Shown piece by piece: positions 26,204 through 36,618 of a stretch of DNA of 64,000 bases. Positions within the stretch are counted from its first letter, which is position 1, and every line of letters begins with the position of its first letter. The position numbers and the translations under genes were made by a program. The DNA is taken from NCBI RefSeq assembly GCF_000422825.1, contig NZ_KE383928.1, positions 818,930 through 882,929 on the forward strand, given 5' to 3'. Source of the stretch: Nocardioides insulae DSM 17944 (GTDB lineage Bacteria; Actinomycetota; Actinomycetes; Propionibacteriales; Nocardioidaceae). The notes beneath the pieces were generated by a model that had not been told where the DNA came from, did no database searches, and was given only the letters and a program-made list of their open reading frames with translations.

Positions 26204-27109
26204 TCAGGTCAGCCGCTGATCGGCCAGGGTCTCCACGACGAGGTCCGCCATCCACCGTTGAGCAGGGGAGGCCGAGCGGCGGGTGTAGGCGGTGACATCG
26301 ATCGCCTCGATCGGGCGGGGCAGGTCGATGACCGAGAGGGCGTGCCGCCGGGCGAAGACCTCGGCGATGTGGCGGGGAACGATGGCGAGCACGTCGCTGG
26401 TCGCGACGACGTACGGCGCCGAGGCGTAGCTGGCCAGCTCCAGCTCGACGCGATCCTCCAGCCCGAGCCGGCGCAGCAGCCGGAGCGGACCCAGATGGTC
26501 GCCGGAGGAGTGCACGGTGACGAACCGCTCCCGCGCGAACCCCTCCTCGTCGAGGGCACCGCCGCGGGCCCGCGGGTGATCGGCGGCGGCGATGAGGGCG
26601 TAGTCGACCCGGAGGAACGGACGCCCCACCACCCGGTCGTCGTTCGGGGGAGCGCTGGTGACGGCGAGATCGAGCCGGCCGGCCACGAGCAGATCGGCGA
26701 ACTCGTCGACCACCAGCTTGCGCGCGCGCAGCCAGGCACCGGGCGCGCGGCGGGCGAGCGCGGGCAGCAGGAGCGGCAGGAAGGACAGTTCGCCGAAGTC
26801 GGAGAGCATCACGCTGAACTCGCGCTCGGTGGTGGCCGGGTCGAACTCCGCCGGACCGGCGAACGTGCGGTCGATGGTCGCCAGCGCGTCCCGCAGGGCG
26901 GGGTACATCTCACGAGCGCGCGCGCTGGGCCGCAGCCCCTCGCGGCCGCGGACGAAGAGGTCCTCGCCGAACCGCCGGCGCAGCTTGGCCAGGGTGTAGC
27001 TCACGGTGGGCTGGGAGAGCCGCATCAGCTCCGCCGTGGCGGTCACCGACCGGGTCTCGTAGAGCAGCACGAAGGTGCGCACCTGCGCCATGTCCAGCGT
27101 GCCGGTCAT
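26204..27109 (-). CDS. LysR family transcriptional regulator
   Basis: A 301-residue LysR-type regulator from the ATG at 27109, preceded by GAGGGGG; a GTG at 27214 would overlap the divergent gene. The N-terminal winged helix has SVTATAELMRLSQPTVSYTL as its helix-turn-helix, and the rest is the periplasmic-binding-protein-like effector domain. It is divergent from the benzoylformate decarboxylase operon, so it probably senses an aromatic acid such as benzoylformate or mandelate and controls that operon. The inducer is an inference. Confidence 0.93.
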   Translation of the reverse strand: MTGTLDMAQVRTFVLLYETRSVTATAELMRLSQPTVSYTLAKLRRRFGEDLFVRGREGLRPSARAREMYPALRDALATIDRTFAGPAEFDPATTEREFSVMLSDFGELSFLPLLLPALARRAPGAWLRARKLVVDEFADLLVAGRLDLAVTSAPPNDDRVVGRPFLRVDYALIAAADHPRARGGALDEEGFARERFVTVHSSGDHLGPLRLLRRLGLEDRVELELASYASAPYVVATSDVLAIVPRHIAEVFARRHALSVIDLPRPIEAIDVTAYTRRSASPAQRWMADLVVETLADQRLT

Positions 27110-27198
27110 CCCGCACCCCCTCGTTATCGAATCCGTCGATGTTTCGACCCAGCCGATTCTATTGGTCATCGATGTGATGGCAGCCATACGGTTCGTCG
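27110..27198. promoter_or_regulatory. Shared promoter and operator region, LysR and mdlC
   Basis: An 89-bp space. ATCGA (27126-27130) and TCGAT (27136-27140) form an inverted repeat with T-N11-A-type spacing usual for LysR proteins. A perfect 11-bp palindrome ATGGCAGCCAT lies at 27177-27187. TACGGT (27187-27192) lies 6 bases before the mdlC GTG, fitting a leaderless start, with TTGGTC about 19 bp upstream. Confidence 0.6.
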
Positions 27199-28830
27199 GT
27201 GACCAACGCGACACCTGCCCGGCCGACCGGTACGACGACCGTGAGGGACAGCACCTACGCGCTCCTCGAACGCTCCGGGGTGACCACGATCTTCGGCAAT
27301 CCCGGCTCCAACGAGCTGCCGTTCCTCGCCGGGATGCCGGCGAGCATGCGCTATGTGCTGGCGCTCCACGAGGGCGCGGCCGTGGCGATGGCCGACGGGT
27401 ACGCCCAGGCCTCCGGTGAGCTCGGCGTGGTGAACCTGCACGCAGCCTCCGGCACCGGCAACGCGATGGGCGGGCTCAGCAACGCCGCCGTGTCCCGCTC
27501 CCCACTGCTCCTGCTCGCCGGACAGCAGGTCCGCGAGACGGTCGGGCAGAACGTCATGCTCGCCAACATGGACGCGGCCCAGCTGACCCGGCCGCTGACC
27601 GGCTACTCCGCCGAGCCGCTGGCCGCCGTCGACGTGCCCCGCACGCTGGCCGAGGCGATCCACCACGCCGGGCCGGGCCGGCGGGGTCCGTCGTTCGTCT
27701 CGGTGCCCTACGACGACTGGGAGCGGCCGGCAGCGGCCGGGGACCCCGCCCTGCTCGCGCGCACCGTGACCCGCGCGTTCCACGCCGCCCCCGAGGAGGT
27801 CGAGCGGATCGCCGGGCTCCTCGCGGGCGCGCAGCGGCCGGCGCTCGTCCTCGGCTCCGACCTCGACGGCACCGCCACCCCGGGCGCGCTGGTCGCCCTC
27901 GCCGAGCACCTCGGGGCGACCGTCCACGTGGCGCCCTCGCCGTACCGGCTGCCCTTCCCCAACCGGCACCGCCTCTTCGCCGGCGTGCTGCCGGCGGGCA
28001 TCCGTTCGATCCGCGACGCGCTCGCCGGGCACGACCTCGTGCTGGTCCTCGGTGCGCCGGTCTTCCGGTACCACCAGTACGAGCCGGGGGAGTACCTCGC
28101 TGAGGGGACCCGGTTGATCCAGGTCACCGACGACACCGACGCAGCCGCCCGAGCCCCCTTCGGGGAGACCCTGCTGGCCGAGCCGGCCGCCCTCGTGGAC
28201 GGCCTGATCGCGTGTCTGGGTGCGGAGCCCCGCCCCACCTCCGCGGAGGACCCCGAGGCCTATCTGCCCTGCCCGGAGCCCGGTACGGCGGGCGCGGGCC
28301 GGCTCCATCCCGCCGAGGTCTTCGCGGCGCTGCGGCGTACCCAGCCGCGCGACACCGCCTACGTGGTCGAGTCGACCTCCACCACCGGCGACTTCTGGGC
28401 CCAGATGGACCTCCGCGAGCCCGGCAGCTACTTCTGGCCCGCCTCCGGCGGTCTCGGCTTCGGCCTGCCGGCCGCGGTCGGCGTCGCGCTGGCCCGCCCC
28501 GACCGCCGGGTGGTCGGGGTGATCGGCGACGGGTCGGCCAACTACGGCATCACCGCGTTGTGGACGGCGGCGCAGCTGCGCCTACCGTTGACCATCGTGA
28601 TCCTGCGCAACGGCACCTATGGTGCGCTCCGGTGGTTCGCCGACGTCCTCGGCACGCCGGACGCACCCGGCCTCGACATCCCCGACATCGACCTGGTGCC
28701 GGTGGCCGAGGGGTACGGCGTACCCGGCCGACGCGTCCAGGACCTGGCCACCCTCGAGGACCTGCTCCGCCGCGAACCCGACGGCCCGCGGCTGCTCCAG
28801 GTCGAGACCAGCCTGACCACCCCGCACTGA
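27199..28830 (+). CDS. mdlC: Benzoylformate decarboxylase
   Basis: A 543-residue thiamine diphosphate enzyme that converts benzoylformate to benzaldehyde and CO2 in mandelate degradation. It shows the benzoylformate decarboxylase pattern: LHEGAAVAMADGYAQASG with the catalytic His and cofactor Glu region, INLH-like VNLHAASGTGNAMGGLSNA, SVPYDDWERP, and the ThDP motif GDGSANYGITALW with the Asn downstream in LRNGTYGALRWF. Length is normal. The GTG start is leaderless in style. Other ThDP decarboxylases are possible in principle, but these motifs and the adjacent aldehyde dehydrogenase support this call. Confidence 0.9.
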   Translation: MTNATPARPTGTTTVRDSTYALLERSGVTTIFGNPGSNELPFLAGMPASMRYVLALHEGAAVAMADGYAQASGELGVVNLHAASGTGNAMGGLSNAAVSRSPLLLLAGQQVRETVGQNVMLANMDAAQLTRPLTGYSAEPLAAVDVPRTLAEAIHHAGPGRRGPSFVSVPYDDWERPAAAGDPALLARTVTRAFHAAPEEVERIAGLLAGAQRPALVLGSDLDGTATPGALVALAEHLGATVHVAPSPYRLPFPNRHRLFAGVLPAGIRSIRDALAGHDLVLVLGAPVFRYHQYEPGEYLAEGTRLIQVTDDTDAAARAPFGETLLAEPAALVDGLIACLGAEPRPTSAEDPEAYLPCPEPGTAGAGRLHPAEVFAALRRTQPRDTAYVVESTSTTGDFWAQMDLREPGSYFWPASGGLGFGLPAAVGVALARPDRRVVGVIGDGSANYGITALWTAAQLRLPLTIVILRNGTYGALRWFADVLGTPDAPGLDIPDIDLVPVAEGYGVPGRRVQDLATLEDLLRREPDGPRLLQVETSLTTPH

Positions 28831-28939
28831 CCATCCGCAGCGCCACGCCCAACCCCCACCACCGGACCGCCGGCCGCACCGACGCAGGCGAACGTCGCGA
28901 TCGGGCCGATCGCGGTCCAGTACCGAAGGAGCACCACTC

Positions 28940-30178
28940 ATGTCCCGACCCACGTCCGTGCAGGACGATCGCACCCGCCGCTGGGTGCGCGCCCTGTGCT
29001 GGGCCACCGTCACCCTGGAGGGCTTCGACATCGTCGCCCTCAGCGCGTCGCTGCCCTCGATCCTCGACAGCGGGCACGCCGGGATGGGCAAGGCGGAGGC
29101 CACCCTGGTCACCACCATCTCGCTGGTGGGCATCATGGTCGGCGCGATCCTGGTCGGCCCGCTCTCGGACCGGATCGGCCGCCGCGGCACCATGCTCGGC
29201 TCGATCGCGCTGTTCTCGGTCCTGACCATCGTCGTACCGCTGGCCCCGAACGCGGAGGTGTTCGCGGCGCTGCGGTTCGTGGCGGGGATCGGCCTGGGCG
29301 CCTGCATGCCGGCCGCCCTGACGATGATGAGCGAGACCACCCCGGACAGTGAGCGGGCACGGTCCACGACCTTCACCATGACCGGCTACCACGTCGGTGC
29401 CGTGCTGACCTCGCTGGTGGCGCTCGCGGTCGTGCCGCGGTGGGAGCTGCTCTTCGTGATCGGCGGCGTCGCCGGCCTGGTCGTGCTGCCGCTGATGTGG
29501 CTCCACCTCCCGGAGACCAACCCGGTCGCCATCGCCCGACGCAGCGCCGACCAGGTCCAGGAGAAGCCCGGCATCGCGGCCACCCTCCGCTCGCCGTACC
29601 TCGTGGCCAGCCTGGCCACCTGGGCCGCCTCCTTCATGGGGCTGCTCCTCGTCTACGGACTCAACAGCTGGCTGCCGACCATCATGCGCGAGGCCGGCTA
29701 CGAGATCGCCGCGTCGCTGACCCTGCTGCTGCTGCTCAACCTCGGCGGCATCGTCGGGCTGGTGCTGGCCGGTGTGATCGGCGACAAGCGCGGCATCCGG
29801 GGCAGCGCGCTGCTCTGGTTCGCGGCGGCGGCGGTGCTGCTCGCCCTGCTCAGCATCAAGATGCCGACCCTCCTGCTCAACCTGGCGGTCTTCCTCACCG
29901 GCGTCTTCGTGTTCAGCGCCCAGGTGCTCGTCTACGCCTGGATCACCAGGCACTACCCGCCCGAGCTGCGCGGTACGGCGCTCGGGCTCGCCTCGGGGGT
30001 CGGCCGGCTCGGCTCGATCGTCGGCCCCGCCGTCACCGGTGCGCTGGTGACCGCGAACCTCGCCTACCCGTGGGGCTTCTACTTCTTCGCCGTCGTCGCG
30101 CTGCTCGCTGTCGTGGCGATGGTCATCGTCCCTGCCAAGCTCAGCAGCACCCACCGCCATCAGGAGGCCACTGCATGA
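28940..30178 (+). CDS. MFS transporter, aromatic acid:H+ symporter type
   Basis: A 412-residue, 12-helix major facilitator of the AAHS (BenK/PcaK-like) family. The TM1 acidic motif is LEGFDIVALSASLP, the loop 2-3 motif is LVGPLSDRIGRRGTMLG, and GIGLGACMPAALTMMSE follows. AAHS members import benzoate, hydroxybenzoates or related acids with protons. It lies between mdlC and the dehydrogenase, so mandelate or benzoylformate uptake is the natural inference. AAGGAG precedes the ATG by 9 bases. The stop overlaps the next start (ATGA). Confidence 0.92.
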   Translation: MSRPTSVQDDRTRRWVRALCWATVTLEGFDIVALSASLPSILDSGHAGMGKAEATLVTTISLVGIMVGAILVGPLSDRIGRRGTMLGSIALFSVLTIVVPLAPNAEVFAALRFVAGIGLGACMPAALTMMSETTPDSERARSTTFTMTGYHVGAVLTSLVALAVVPRWELLFVIGGVAGLVVLPLMWLHLPETNPVAIARRSADQVQEKPGIAATLRSPYLVASLATWAASFMGLLLVYGLNSWLPTIMREAGYEIAASLTLLLLLNLGGIVGLVLAGVIGDKRGIRGSALLWFAAAAVLLALLSIKMPTLLLNLAVFLTGVFVFSAQVLVYAWITRHYPPELRGTALGLASGVGRLGSIVGPAVTGALVTANLAYPWGFYFFAVVALLAVVAMVIVPAKLSSTHRHQEATA

Positions 30179-31623
30179 ACCCCACCTGGACCGACAGCAT
30201 CTACCAGGGCGGCTTCGTCCCGGGCTCGGGACCGAGGATCGAGGTGACCGACAAGGCCACCGGCACCGTCATCGGCACGGCCGGCTCGGCCACCACCGCG
30301 GACGTCGACCGTGCGCTCGCCACCGCCACCGAGGCCCAGCGCGCCTGGGCCGCCGCGCCGTACGACGAGCGGGTCGCCGTCCTGCTGCGCGCCGCCGCCC
30401 TCGCCGAGGCCGAACCCGAGCGGCTGGTGCCCTGGCTCCAGCGCGAGGCCGGTTCGGCGCCGGGCAAGGCGGGCTTCGAGCACGGCCTGGTCGTCGCCGA
30501 ACTGCGCGAGGCGGCCGCGACCGCCTCGGCGCCGTACGGGCGGCTGCTGCGCTCCACCAAGCCCCGGATGTCCTTCGCCCGGTACATCCCGGTGGGCGTC
30601 GTCGGCGTGATCTCGCCGTTCAACTTCCCCGCGATCCTGTCCATGCGCTCGGTGGCGCCGGCGCTGGCGCTGGGCAACGCGGTCGTGCTCAAGCCGGACC
30701 CGCGGACGGCCGTCTCCGGCGGCCTCGCCCTCGCCGAACTGCTGCACGACGCCGGCCTCCCGGAGGGTCTGCTGCACGTCCTTCCCGGCGGTGCCGAGAT
30801 CGGCCAGCACCTGGTCGCCCACCCCGAGATCCCCTGCCTCAGCTTCACCGGCTCGACCGGTGCCGGCCGGGCGATCGCCGCGGCGGCCGCTCCGTTGTTC
30901 AAGAAGGTCCACCTCGAACTGGGGGGCAACAACGCCCTGCTCGTGCTCCCGGACGCAGACCTGGACCGGGCGGCCTCCGCCGGGGCCTGGGGGTCCTTCC
31001 TGCACCAGGGCCAGATCTGCATGACCACCGGACGTCACCTCGTCCACCGCAGCCGCGCCGAGGAGTACACCGACCTGCTCGCGGCCAAGGCCGACGCGCT
31101 CCCGGTCGGCGACCCGTCCGGTGGCGAGGTCGCTCTCGGACCGCTGATCGACGCCGGCCAGCGCGACAAGGTGCACGGGTTCGTGACCAGCACCCTCGAG
31201 GCGGGCGCCCGGCTCGCCGCCGGCGGCAGCTACGACCAGCTCTTCTACCGGCCCACCGTGCTTGCCGACGTGCGCCCCGACCACCCGGCGGCCCGCGAGG
31301 AGATCTTCGGCCCCGTGGCCCCGGTGATCGTGTACGACGACGTCGAGGAGGCAGTCGCCCTGGTCAACGCCGACCCCTACGGGCTCTCTGTCGGCGTCCT
31401 GAGCGCCAACCCGATGGTGGCCTACGACCTGAGCGCACGGCTCGAGGTCGGCATGGTGCACATCAACGACCAGACCGTCGACGACGAGTCGGTCATCCCG
31501 TTCGGTGGGATCAAGGCCTCCGGCTCCGGTGGTCACTTCGGCGGTGCCGAAGCCAACCTGGAGACCTTCGGCCACCTCCAGTGGGTCACCATGCAGACCG
31601 AGATCGCGCAGTACCCCTTCTGA
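30175..31623 (+). CDS. Aldehyde dehydrogenase, probably benzaldehyde dehydrogenase
   Basis: A 482-residue NAD(P)-dependent aldehyde dehydrogenase starting at the ATG that overlaps the MFS stop, with AGGAGG 7 bases upstream. The catalytic Glu lies in HLELGGNNALLVL and the Cys in FLHQGQICMTTGRHLVH. The cofactor fold FTGSTGAGRAIAAAA precedes them. As the last gene of the operon it would oxidise benzaldehyde from MdlC to benzoate. The VDDESVIPFGGIKASGSGGH ending is typical of the vanillin and benzaldehyde dehydrogenase group. Confidence 0.92.
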   Translation: MNPTWTDSIYQGGFVPGSGPRIEVTDKATGTVIGTAGSATTADVDRALATATEAQRAWAAAPYDERVAVLLRAAALAEAEPERLVPWLQREAGSAPGKAGFEHGLVVAELREAAATASAPYGRLLRSTKPRMSFARYIPVGVVGVISPFNFPAILSMRSVAPALALGNAVVLKPDPRTAVSGGLALAELLHDAGLPEGLLHVLPGGAEIGQHLVAHPEIPCLSFTGSTGAGRAIAAAAAPLFKKVHLELGGNNALLVLPDADLDRAASAGAWGSFLHQGQICMTTGRHLVHRSRAEEYTDLLAAKADALPVGDPSGGEVALGPLIDAGQRDKVHGFVTSTLEAGARLAAGGSYDQLFYRPTVLADVRPDHPAAREEIFGPVAPVIVYDDVEEAVALVNADPYGLSVGVLSANPMVAYDLSARLEVGMVHINDQTVDDESVIPFGGIKASGSGGHFGGAEANLETFGHLQWVTMQTEIAQYPF

Positions 31624-31631
31624 CCGCGACC

Positions 31632-31719
31632 GGTCGAGTCGGTCCTCGTGGTCGGTCGAGTCGGTCGCCGTGGTCGGTCGAGTCGGTCCTCGTGGTCGGT
31701 CGGGTCGGTCGCTGACCGA
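31632..31719. repeat. 22-bp tandem repeats (locus B), reverse orientation
   Basis: Three complete 22-bp units and one partial begin GGTCGAGTCGGTCCTCGTGG. The reverse complement of the unit differs from one locus A unit at a single base. The array lies just after the aldehyde dehydrogenase stop, between convergent genes. Confidence 0.93.
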
Positions 31720-31721
31720 CC
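31703..31721. terminator. Hairpin at the end of repeat locus B
   Basis: GGTCGGT (31703-31709) and ACCGACC (31715-31721) form a 7-bp stem with a CGCTG loop. The last repeat unit has drifted so that it folds on itself. It could serve both convergent genes. Confidence 0.55.
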
Positions 31722-31760
31722 GGCCGCGAGGTCCGACGGGACGGCTCAGATCCGTCTCGT

Positions 31761-32351
31761 TCAGGGGAGGAGCGCGCGGGCGCGCAGCTCGGCGCGCAGC
31801 CGCTCGGCGCCGGTGAAGCGGACGGCGTCCAGCCCGACCGCCGCGGCCGCGGCGACGTTCTCCGCACGGTCGTCGACGAAGAGCAGTTCGTCCGGACGAA
31901 GACCGGACCGATCGATCGCGATCCGGTAGATCGCCGGGTCGGGCTTGGCCAGCCCGACCTCGCCGGAGACGGTCACGCCGTGCAGCAGCCGGACGACGTC
32001 GAAGGTGGCGGGCGCGTGCGGGTACGACTCGGCCGACCAGTTGGTCAGGCCGTACTGCGGTACGCCGGCCGCGTGCAGTTCGCGGAGCAGGGCCGCCGTG
32101 CCGGGCACCTCGCCGACCAGCGAGGAGGGGAAGTGCTCGACGTAGGAGCGGGCGTGCGGTAGCCACTGCGGAGCCTCGCGCTCCACGACCGCCAGGGCCT
32201 CGGCCCATCCACGGCCGGCGTCGCAGGCGTGGTTCCAGGCACCGAAGTCGAACCCGGCGAGGAAGCGGTGGGCCTCCTGCGCCCCGACGCCGGCCGCGAC
32301 GGCGGGGAAGGGGTCCCACCGGATCACGACGTTGCCGAGGTCCCAGATCAC
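31761..32351 (-). CDS. HAD family hydrolase (YihX-like phosphatase)
   Basis: A 196-residue HAD phosphatase. Motif I is WDLGNVVIRWDP, the DLGNV form of YihX-type sugar phosphatases, motif II is YGLTNWSAE, motif III has the Lys in LAKPDPAIY, and motif IV is LFVDDRAENV. The GTG at 32351 was chosen because the gltA terminator lies just upstream and no ATG is available after it, so the start is uncertain. It follows citrate synthase on the same strand but is separated by that terminator. The substrate is unknown. Confidence 0.85.
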   Translation of the reverse strand: MIWDLGNVVIRWDPFPAVAAGVGAQEAHRFLAGFDFGAWNHACDAGRGWAEALAVVEREAPQWLPHARSYVEHFPSSLVGEVPGTAALLRELHAAGVPQYGLTNWSAESYPHAPATFDVVRLLHGVTVSGEVGLAKPDPAIYRIAIDRSGLRPDELLFVDDRAENVAAAAAVGLDAVRFTGAERLRAELRARALLP

Positions 32352-32375
32352 CGCGGAGACCTGAGAAGGAGACGG

Positions 32376-32410
32376 GACAGCCCCGGCGGACGATGTCCGT
32401 CGGGGCTGTC
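32376..32410 (-). terminator. Terminator of citrate synthase gene
   Basis: GACAGCCCCG and CGGGGCTGTC form a 10-bp outer stem, and CGGAC and GTCCG continue it after one mismatch, around a GAT loop. It lies 46 bp beyond the gltA stop. Confidence 0.88.
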
Positions 32411-32455
32411 TCACGCTGAGGCTCGGCTCAGTCCGGTCGCTCGGAGCGGATCCGG

Positions 32456-33745
<1,290 letters not shown>

Positions 33746-33752
33746 GGGCCTC

Positions 33753-33758
33753 AACCTA
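33753..33758 (-). promoter_or_regulatory. Leaderless -10 box of gltA
   Basis: On the minus strand TAGGTT is followed by GAGGCCC and then the GTG start, so transcription would begin at or next to the start codon. No clear -35 element is visible. Confidence 0.6.
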
Positions 33759-33885
33759 ACCCTTGAATCGACGGGGCCGGTAGGCGGTGTCCCGTTGGTT
33801 GGTCCCTCGTGCCCGCGCGGAGCCCCGTGCGACGCTGTCCCAGGCGTCCGGCGGATGGTGCCGGAACGCCGACGCGGGCTGCGTT

Positions 33886-33915
33886 TTGACCCCCCGGAAC
33901 TCGCCCGCGTAATCT
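33886..33915 (+). promoter_or_regulatory. Sigma-A promoter for rplM-rpsI-glmM
   Basis: TTGACC (33886-33891) and TAATCT (33910-33915) with 18 bp between them, among the best consensus matches in the window. It would give a 145-nt leader before rplM. The leader, which ends in GAACGAAGAAGGCACAC, shows no ORF or named RNA element. The other part of this 322-bp gap, 33759-33885, holds nothing I recognise. Confidence 0.75.
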
Positions 33916-34067
33916 TGTTCGGTCGCGCCTCCTGCCGCCTCCCGACCCGCGCACGGGCCGAGGGGTAGTCCTGGAGTGGAGTTCGAGCCAGGCCGTGTTC
34001 GTCAGAAGGCGCGAGTAAGACCCGAGCAGCATCCGCTGCCCGGGACCAACGAACGAAGAAGGCACAC

Positions 34068-34511
34068 GTGCGTACTTACGCTCCCAAGCCCGGCGACATC
34101 GAGCGCGCCTGGCTCGTGATCGACGCGAACGACGTCCGCCTGGGTCACCTGGCGGTCCAGGTCGCGAACCTGCTCCGAGGCAAGCACAAGGCGATCTACG
34201 CCCCCAACGCCGACACCGGTGACTTCGTCATCGTCGTCAACGCCGAGAAGGTCTCCCTCTCCGGCAACAAGCGGACGGCGAAGCTGGCCTACCGTCACTC
34301 GGGTTACCCCGGTGGTCTGACCGCTACCCCGATCGGCGAGGTCCTCGACAAGGACGCCCGTAAGGCGATCGAGAAGGCCGTGTGGGGCATGCTGCCGAAG
34401 AACAAGCTCGGTCGGCAGATGCTGAAGAAGCTCAAGGTCTACTCCGGCCCGACGCACCCGCACCAGGCTCAGAAGGCCGTCCCCTTCGAGATCAAGCAGA
34501 TCTCCCAGTAA
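34068..34511 (+). CDS. rplM: 50S ribosomal protein L13
   Basis: A 147-residue L13, full length. The opening [19 protein letters not shown] and the segment [20 protein letters not shown] are typical, as is the [20 protein letters not shown] ending. L13 is an early 50S assembly protein. It starts with GTG after AGAAGG. The operon order rplM-rpsI-glmM is conserved in actinobacteria. Confidence 0.98.
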   Translation: MRTYAPKPGDIERAWLVIDANDVRLGHLAVQVANLLRGKHKAIYAPNADTGDFVIVVNAEKVSLSGNKRTAKLAYRHSGYPGGLTATPIGEVLDKDARKAIEKAVWGMLPKNKLGRQMLKKLKVYSGPTHPHQAQKAVPFEIKQISQ

Positions 34512-34532
34512 TCGTCGAGCGAGGATCACTTC

Positions 34533-35033
34533 ATGTCTGAGAACAGCACCGAGGTCGAAGAGACCTTCGAGACCAACGAGCAGGGCGTCGCCTACACCTC
34601 CGAGAGCGACGCCTCCGCCGAGGTCTCCGACCGTCCGGCCACCATCGCCCCCGCGGGCGGCACCGGCCGCCGCAAGGAGTCCGTGGCCCGGGTCCGGATC
34701 GTGCCGGGCACCGGCAACTGGACCATCAACGGTCGCACCATGGACTCGTACTTCCCCAACAAGCTGCACCAGCAGGTCGCGAACGAGCCGTTCGCCGCGC
34801 TGCAGCTCGAGGGTCGCTTCGACGTCATCGCCCGCATCCACGGCGGCGGCATCGCCGGCCAGGCCGGCGCCCTGCGCCTCGGCGTGGCCCGTGCGCTGAA
34901 CGACGTCGACGTGGACGCCAACCGGCCGACCCTCAAGAAGGCTGGTCTGCTGACCCGCGACGCCCGCGTCGTGGAGCGCAAGAAGGCGGGTCTGAAGAAG
35001 GCTCGCAAGGCCTCGCAGTTCAGCAAGCGCTGA
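34533..35033 (+). CDS. rpsI: 30S ribosomal protein S9
   Basis: A 166-residue S9. The first 40 residues are an acidic extension ([20 protein letters not shown]) not found in E. coli but usual in actinobacteria. The core starts at [18 protein letters not shown], and the C-terminus ends [12 protein letters not shown], the tail that reaches the P-site tRNA. GCGAGGATCACTTC precedes the ATG. glmM starts 12 bp after the stop. Confidence 0.98.
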   Translation: MSENSTEVEETFETNEQGVAYTSESDASAEVSDRPATIAPAGGTGRRKESVARVRIVPGTGNWTINGRTMDSYFPNKLHQQVANEPFAALQLEGRFDVIARIHGGGIAGQAGALRLGVARALNDVDVDANRPTLKKAGLLTRDARVVERKKAGLKKARKASQFSKR

Positions 35034-35045
35034 CGAAGGCCTCTC

Positions 35046-36389
35046 TTGGCACGCCTTTTCGGCACGGACGGGGTCCGGGGCCTGGCGAACGGTGATCTCA
35101 CCGTCTCGCTGGCCCTGGACCTCGCTGTTTCCGCCGCTCATGTCCTGACCGCCGACGCGGTCGCCTCGGCTCGTCGGCCCATCGCCGTGGTCGGTCGTGA
35201 CACCCGCATCTCCGGTGAGTTCCTCCAGGCCGCCGTGGCGGCCGGGCTCGCCTCCTCCGGGGTGGACGTCATCGACCTCGGCGTCCTGCCGACCCCGGCG
35301 GTCGCGCACCTGACCGCCGCCCTCGGCGCCGATCTCGGGGTCGTCCTCTCCGCCTCGCACAACCCGATGCCCGACAACGGGATCAAGTTCCTCGCCCGCG
35401 GCGGGGTCAAGCTGGACGATGCGATGGAGGACGCCATCGAGGCCGGTCTCGGCCGCGAGACCGAGCGCCCCCTCGGCGCCGGCGTCGGCCGGATCACGCC
35501 GTACCCCACCGGGGTCGAGGAGTACGTCGAGCACCTGGCCGGCACCCTCGCCCATCGGCACGACGGCCTCACCGTGGTGGTGGACTGTGCCCAGGGGGCA
35601 GCCTCGGTCTCCGGGCCGCTCGCGCTCGCCCGTGCGGGTGCTCGCGTGATCGCGATCAACCACACCCCGAACGGCCTGGACATCAACGCCGGCTGCGGCT
35701 CCACCCACCCCGAGGCCCTGCAGAAGGCGGTCCTCGAGCACGGCGCCGACGCCGGCTTCGCCTTCGACGGGGACGCCGACCGGTGTCTGGCCGTCGACCA
35801 CGAGGGCGGCCTGGTCGACGGTGATCAGGTGATGGGCATCCTCGCGCTCGGCCTGGCTGAGGAGGGGGAGCTGGCCGGTGACACCCTGGTCGCCACCGTG
35901 ATGAGCAACCTCGGGCTGCTGCGGGCGATGGAGTCGGCCGGTATCCAGGTGGCGCAGACCGCGGTCGGTGACCGATACGTCCTGGAGGAGATGCGCCGCG
36001 GCGGCTACGTGCTGGGCGGGGAGCAGTCCGGGCACATCGTGCTGAGCCGGCACGCGACCACCGGCGACGGCACCCTGACCGCACTGCAGGTGCTCGACCG
36101 GATGGCCCGGACGGGTCGCTCGCTGGCGGCCCTGGCCGAGCCGGTCGCCCGCTTCCCCCAGGTGCTGATCAACGTGCCGGACGTCGACAAGCACCGCACC
36201 GACGACCCCGAGCTGGTGGCCGCGATCGCCGCCCAGGGGGCCGAACTGGGCAACGACGGCCGGATCCTGCTCCGTGCCTCCGGCACCGAGCCGGTCGTGC
36301 GGGTGATGGTGGAGGCACCCACCCTCGAACGCGCGGGATCGGTCGCCGAGCGGCTCGCCTCCGTCGTACGCCGGCGGCTCGCGCTCTGA
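35046..36389 (+). CDS. glmM: Phosphoglucosamine mutase
   Basis: A 447-residue mutase converting glucosamine-6-phosphate to glucosamine-1-phosphate for peptidoglycan precursor synthesis. The phosphorylated Ser is S104 in [15 protein letters not shown], the Mg2+ loop is DGDADRC, and the C-terminal phosphate-binding loop is [14 protein letters not shown]. It starts with TTG at 35046 ([12 protein letters not shown]), with GAAGGCC upstream. It works directly after GlmS, which is encoded 2 kb downstream. Confidence 0.97.
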   Translation: MARLFGTDGVRGLANGDLTVSLALDLAVSAAHVLTADAVASARRPIAVVGRDTRISGEFLQAAVAAGLASSGVDVIDLGVLPTPAVAHLTAALGADLGVVLSASHNPMPDNGIKFLARGGVKLDDAMEDAIEAGLGRETERPLGAGVGRITPYPTGVEEYVEHLAGTLAHRHDGLTVVVDCAQGAASVSGPLALARAGARVIAINHTPNGLDINAGCGSTHPEALQKAVLEHGADAGFAFDGDADRCLAVDHEGGLVDGDQVMGILALGLAEEGELAGDTLVATVMSNLGLLRAMESAGIQVAQTAVGDRYVLEEMRRGGYVLGGEQSGHIVLSRHATTGDGTLTALQVLDRMARTGRSLAALAEPVARFPQVLINVPDVDKHRTDDPELVAAIAAQGAELGNDGRILLRASGTEPVVRVMVEAPTLERAGSVAERLASVVRRRLAL

Positions 36390-36618
36390 GGAGACCCGCA
36401 CCCACGCCGGGCGGGACGCGCGGCGTCCGGTCACGCTTCGCCGGCTGCTCGCGGCCGGACACGCCTGGACGCCGTCCTGGCCCGATCGTGCACCGCCGCG
36501 GCTCGCAGAGGTCGGGCCGGGTAGCGCGACGGGCTGTGGAGAACGGTCCCGGGACCGCTCCCAGGACCTAGCCTCCTGAGACGCGGCCGACGGGCCGCGA
36601 CTCGGTCCCGGGGGTGTG

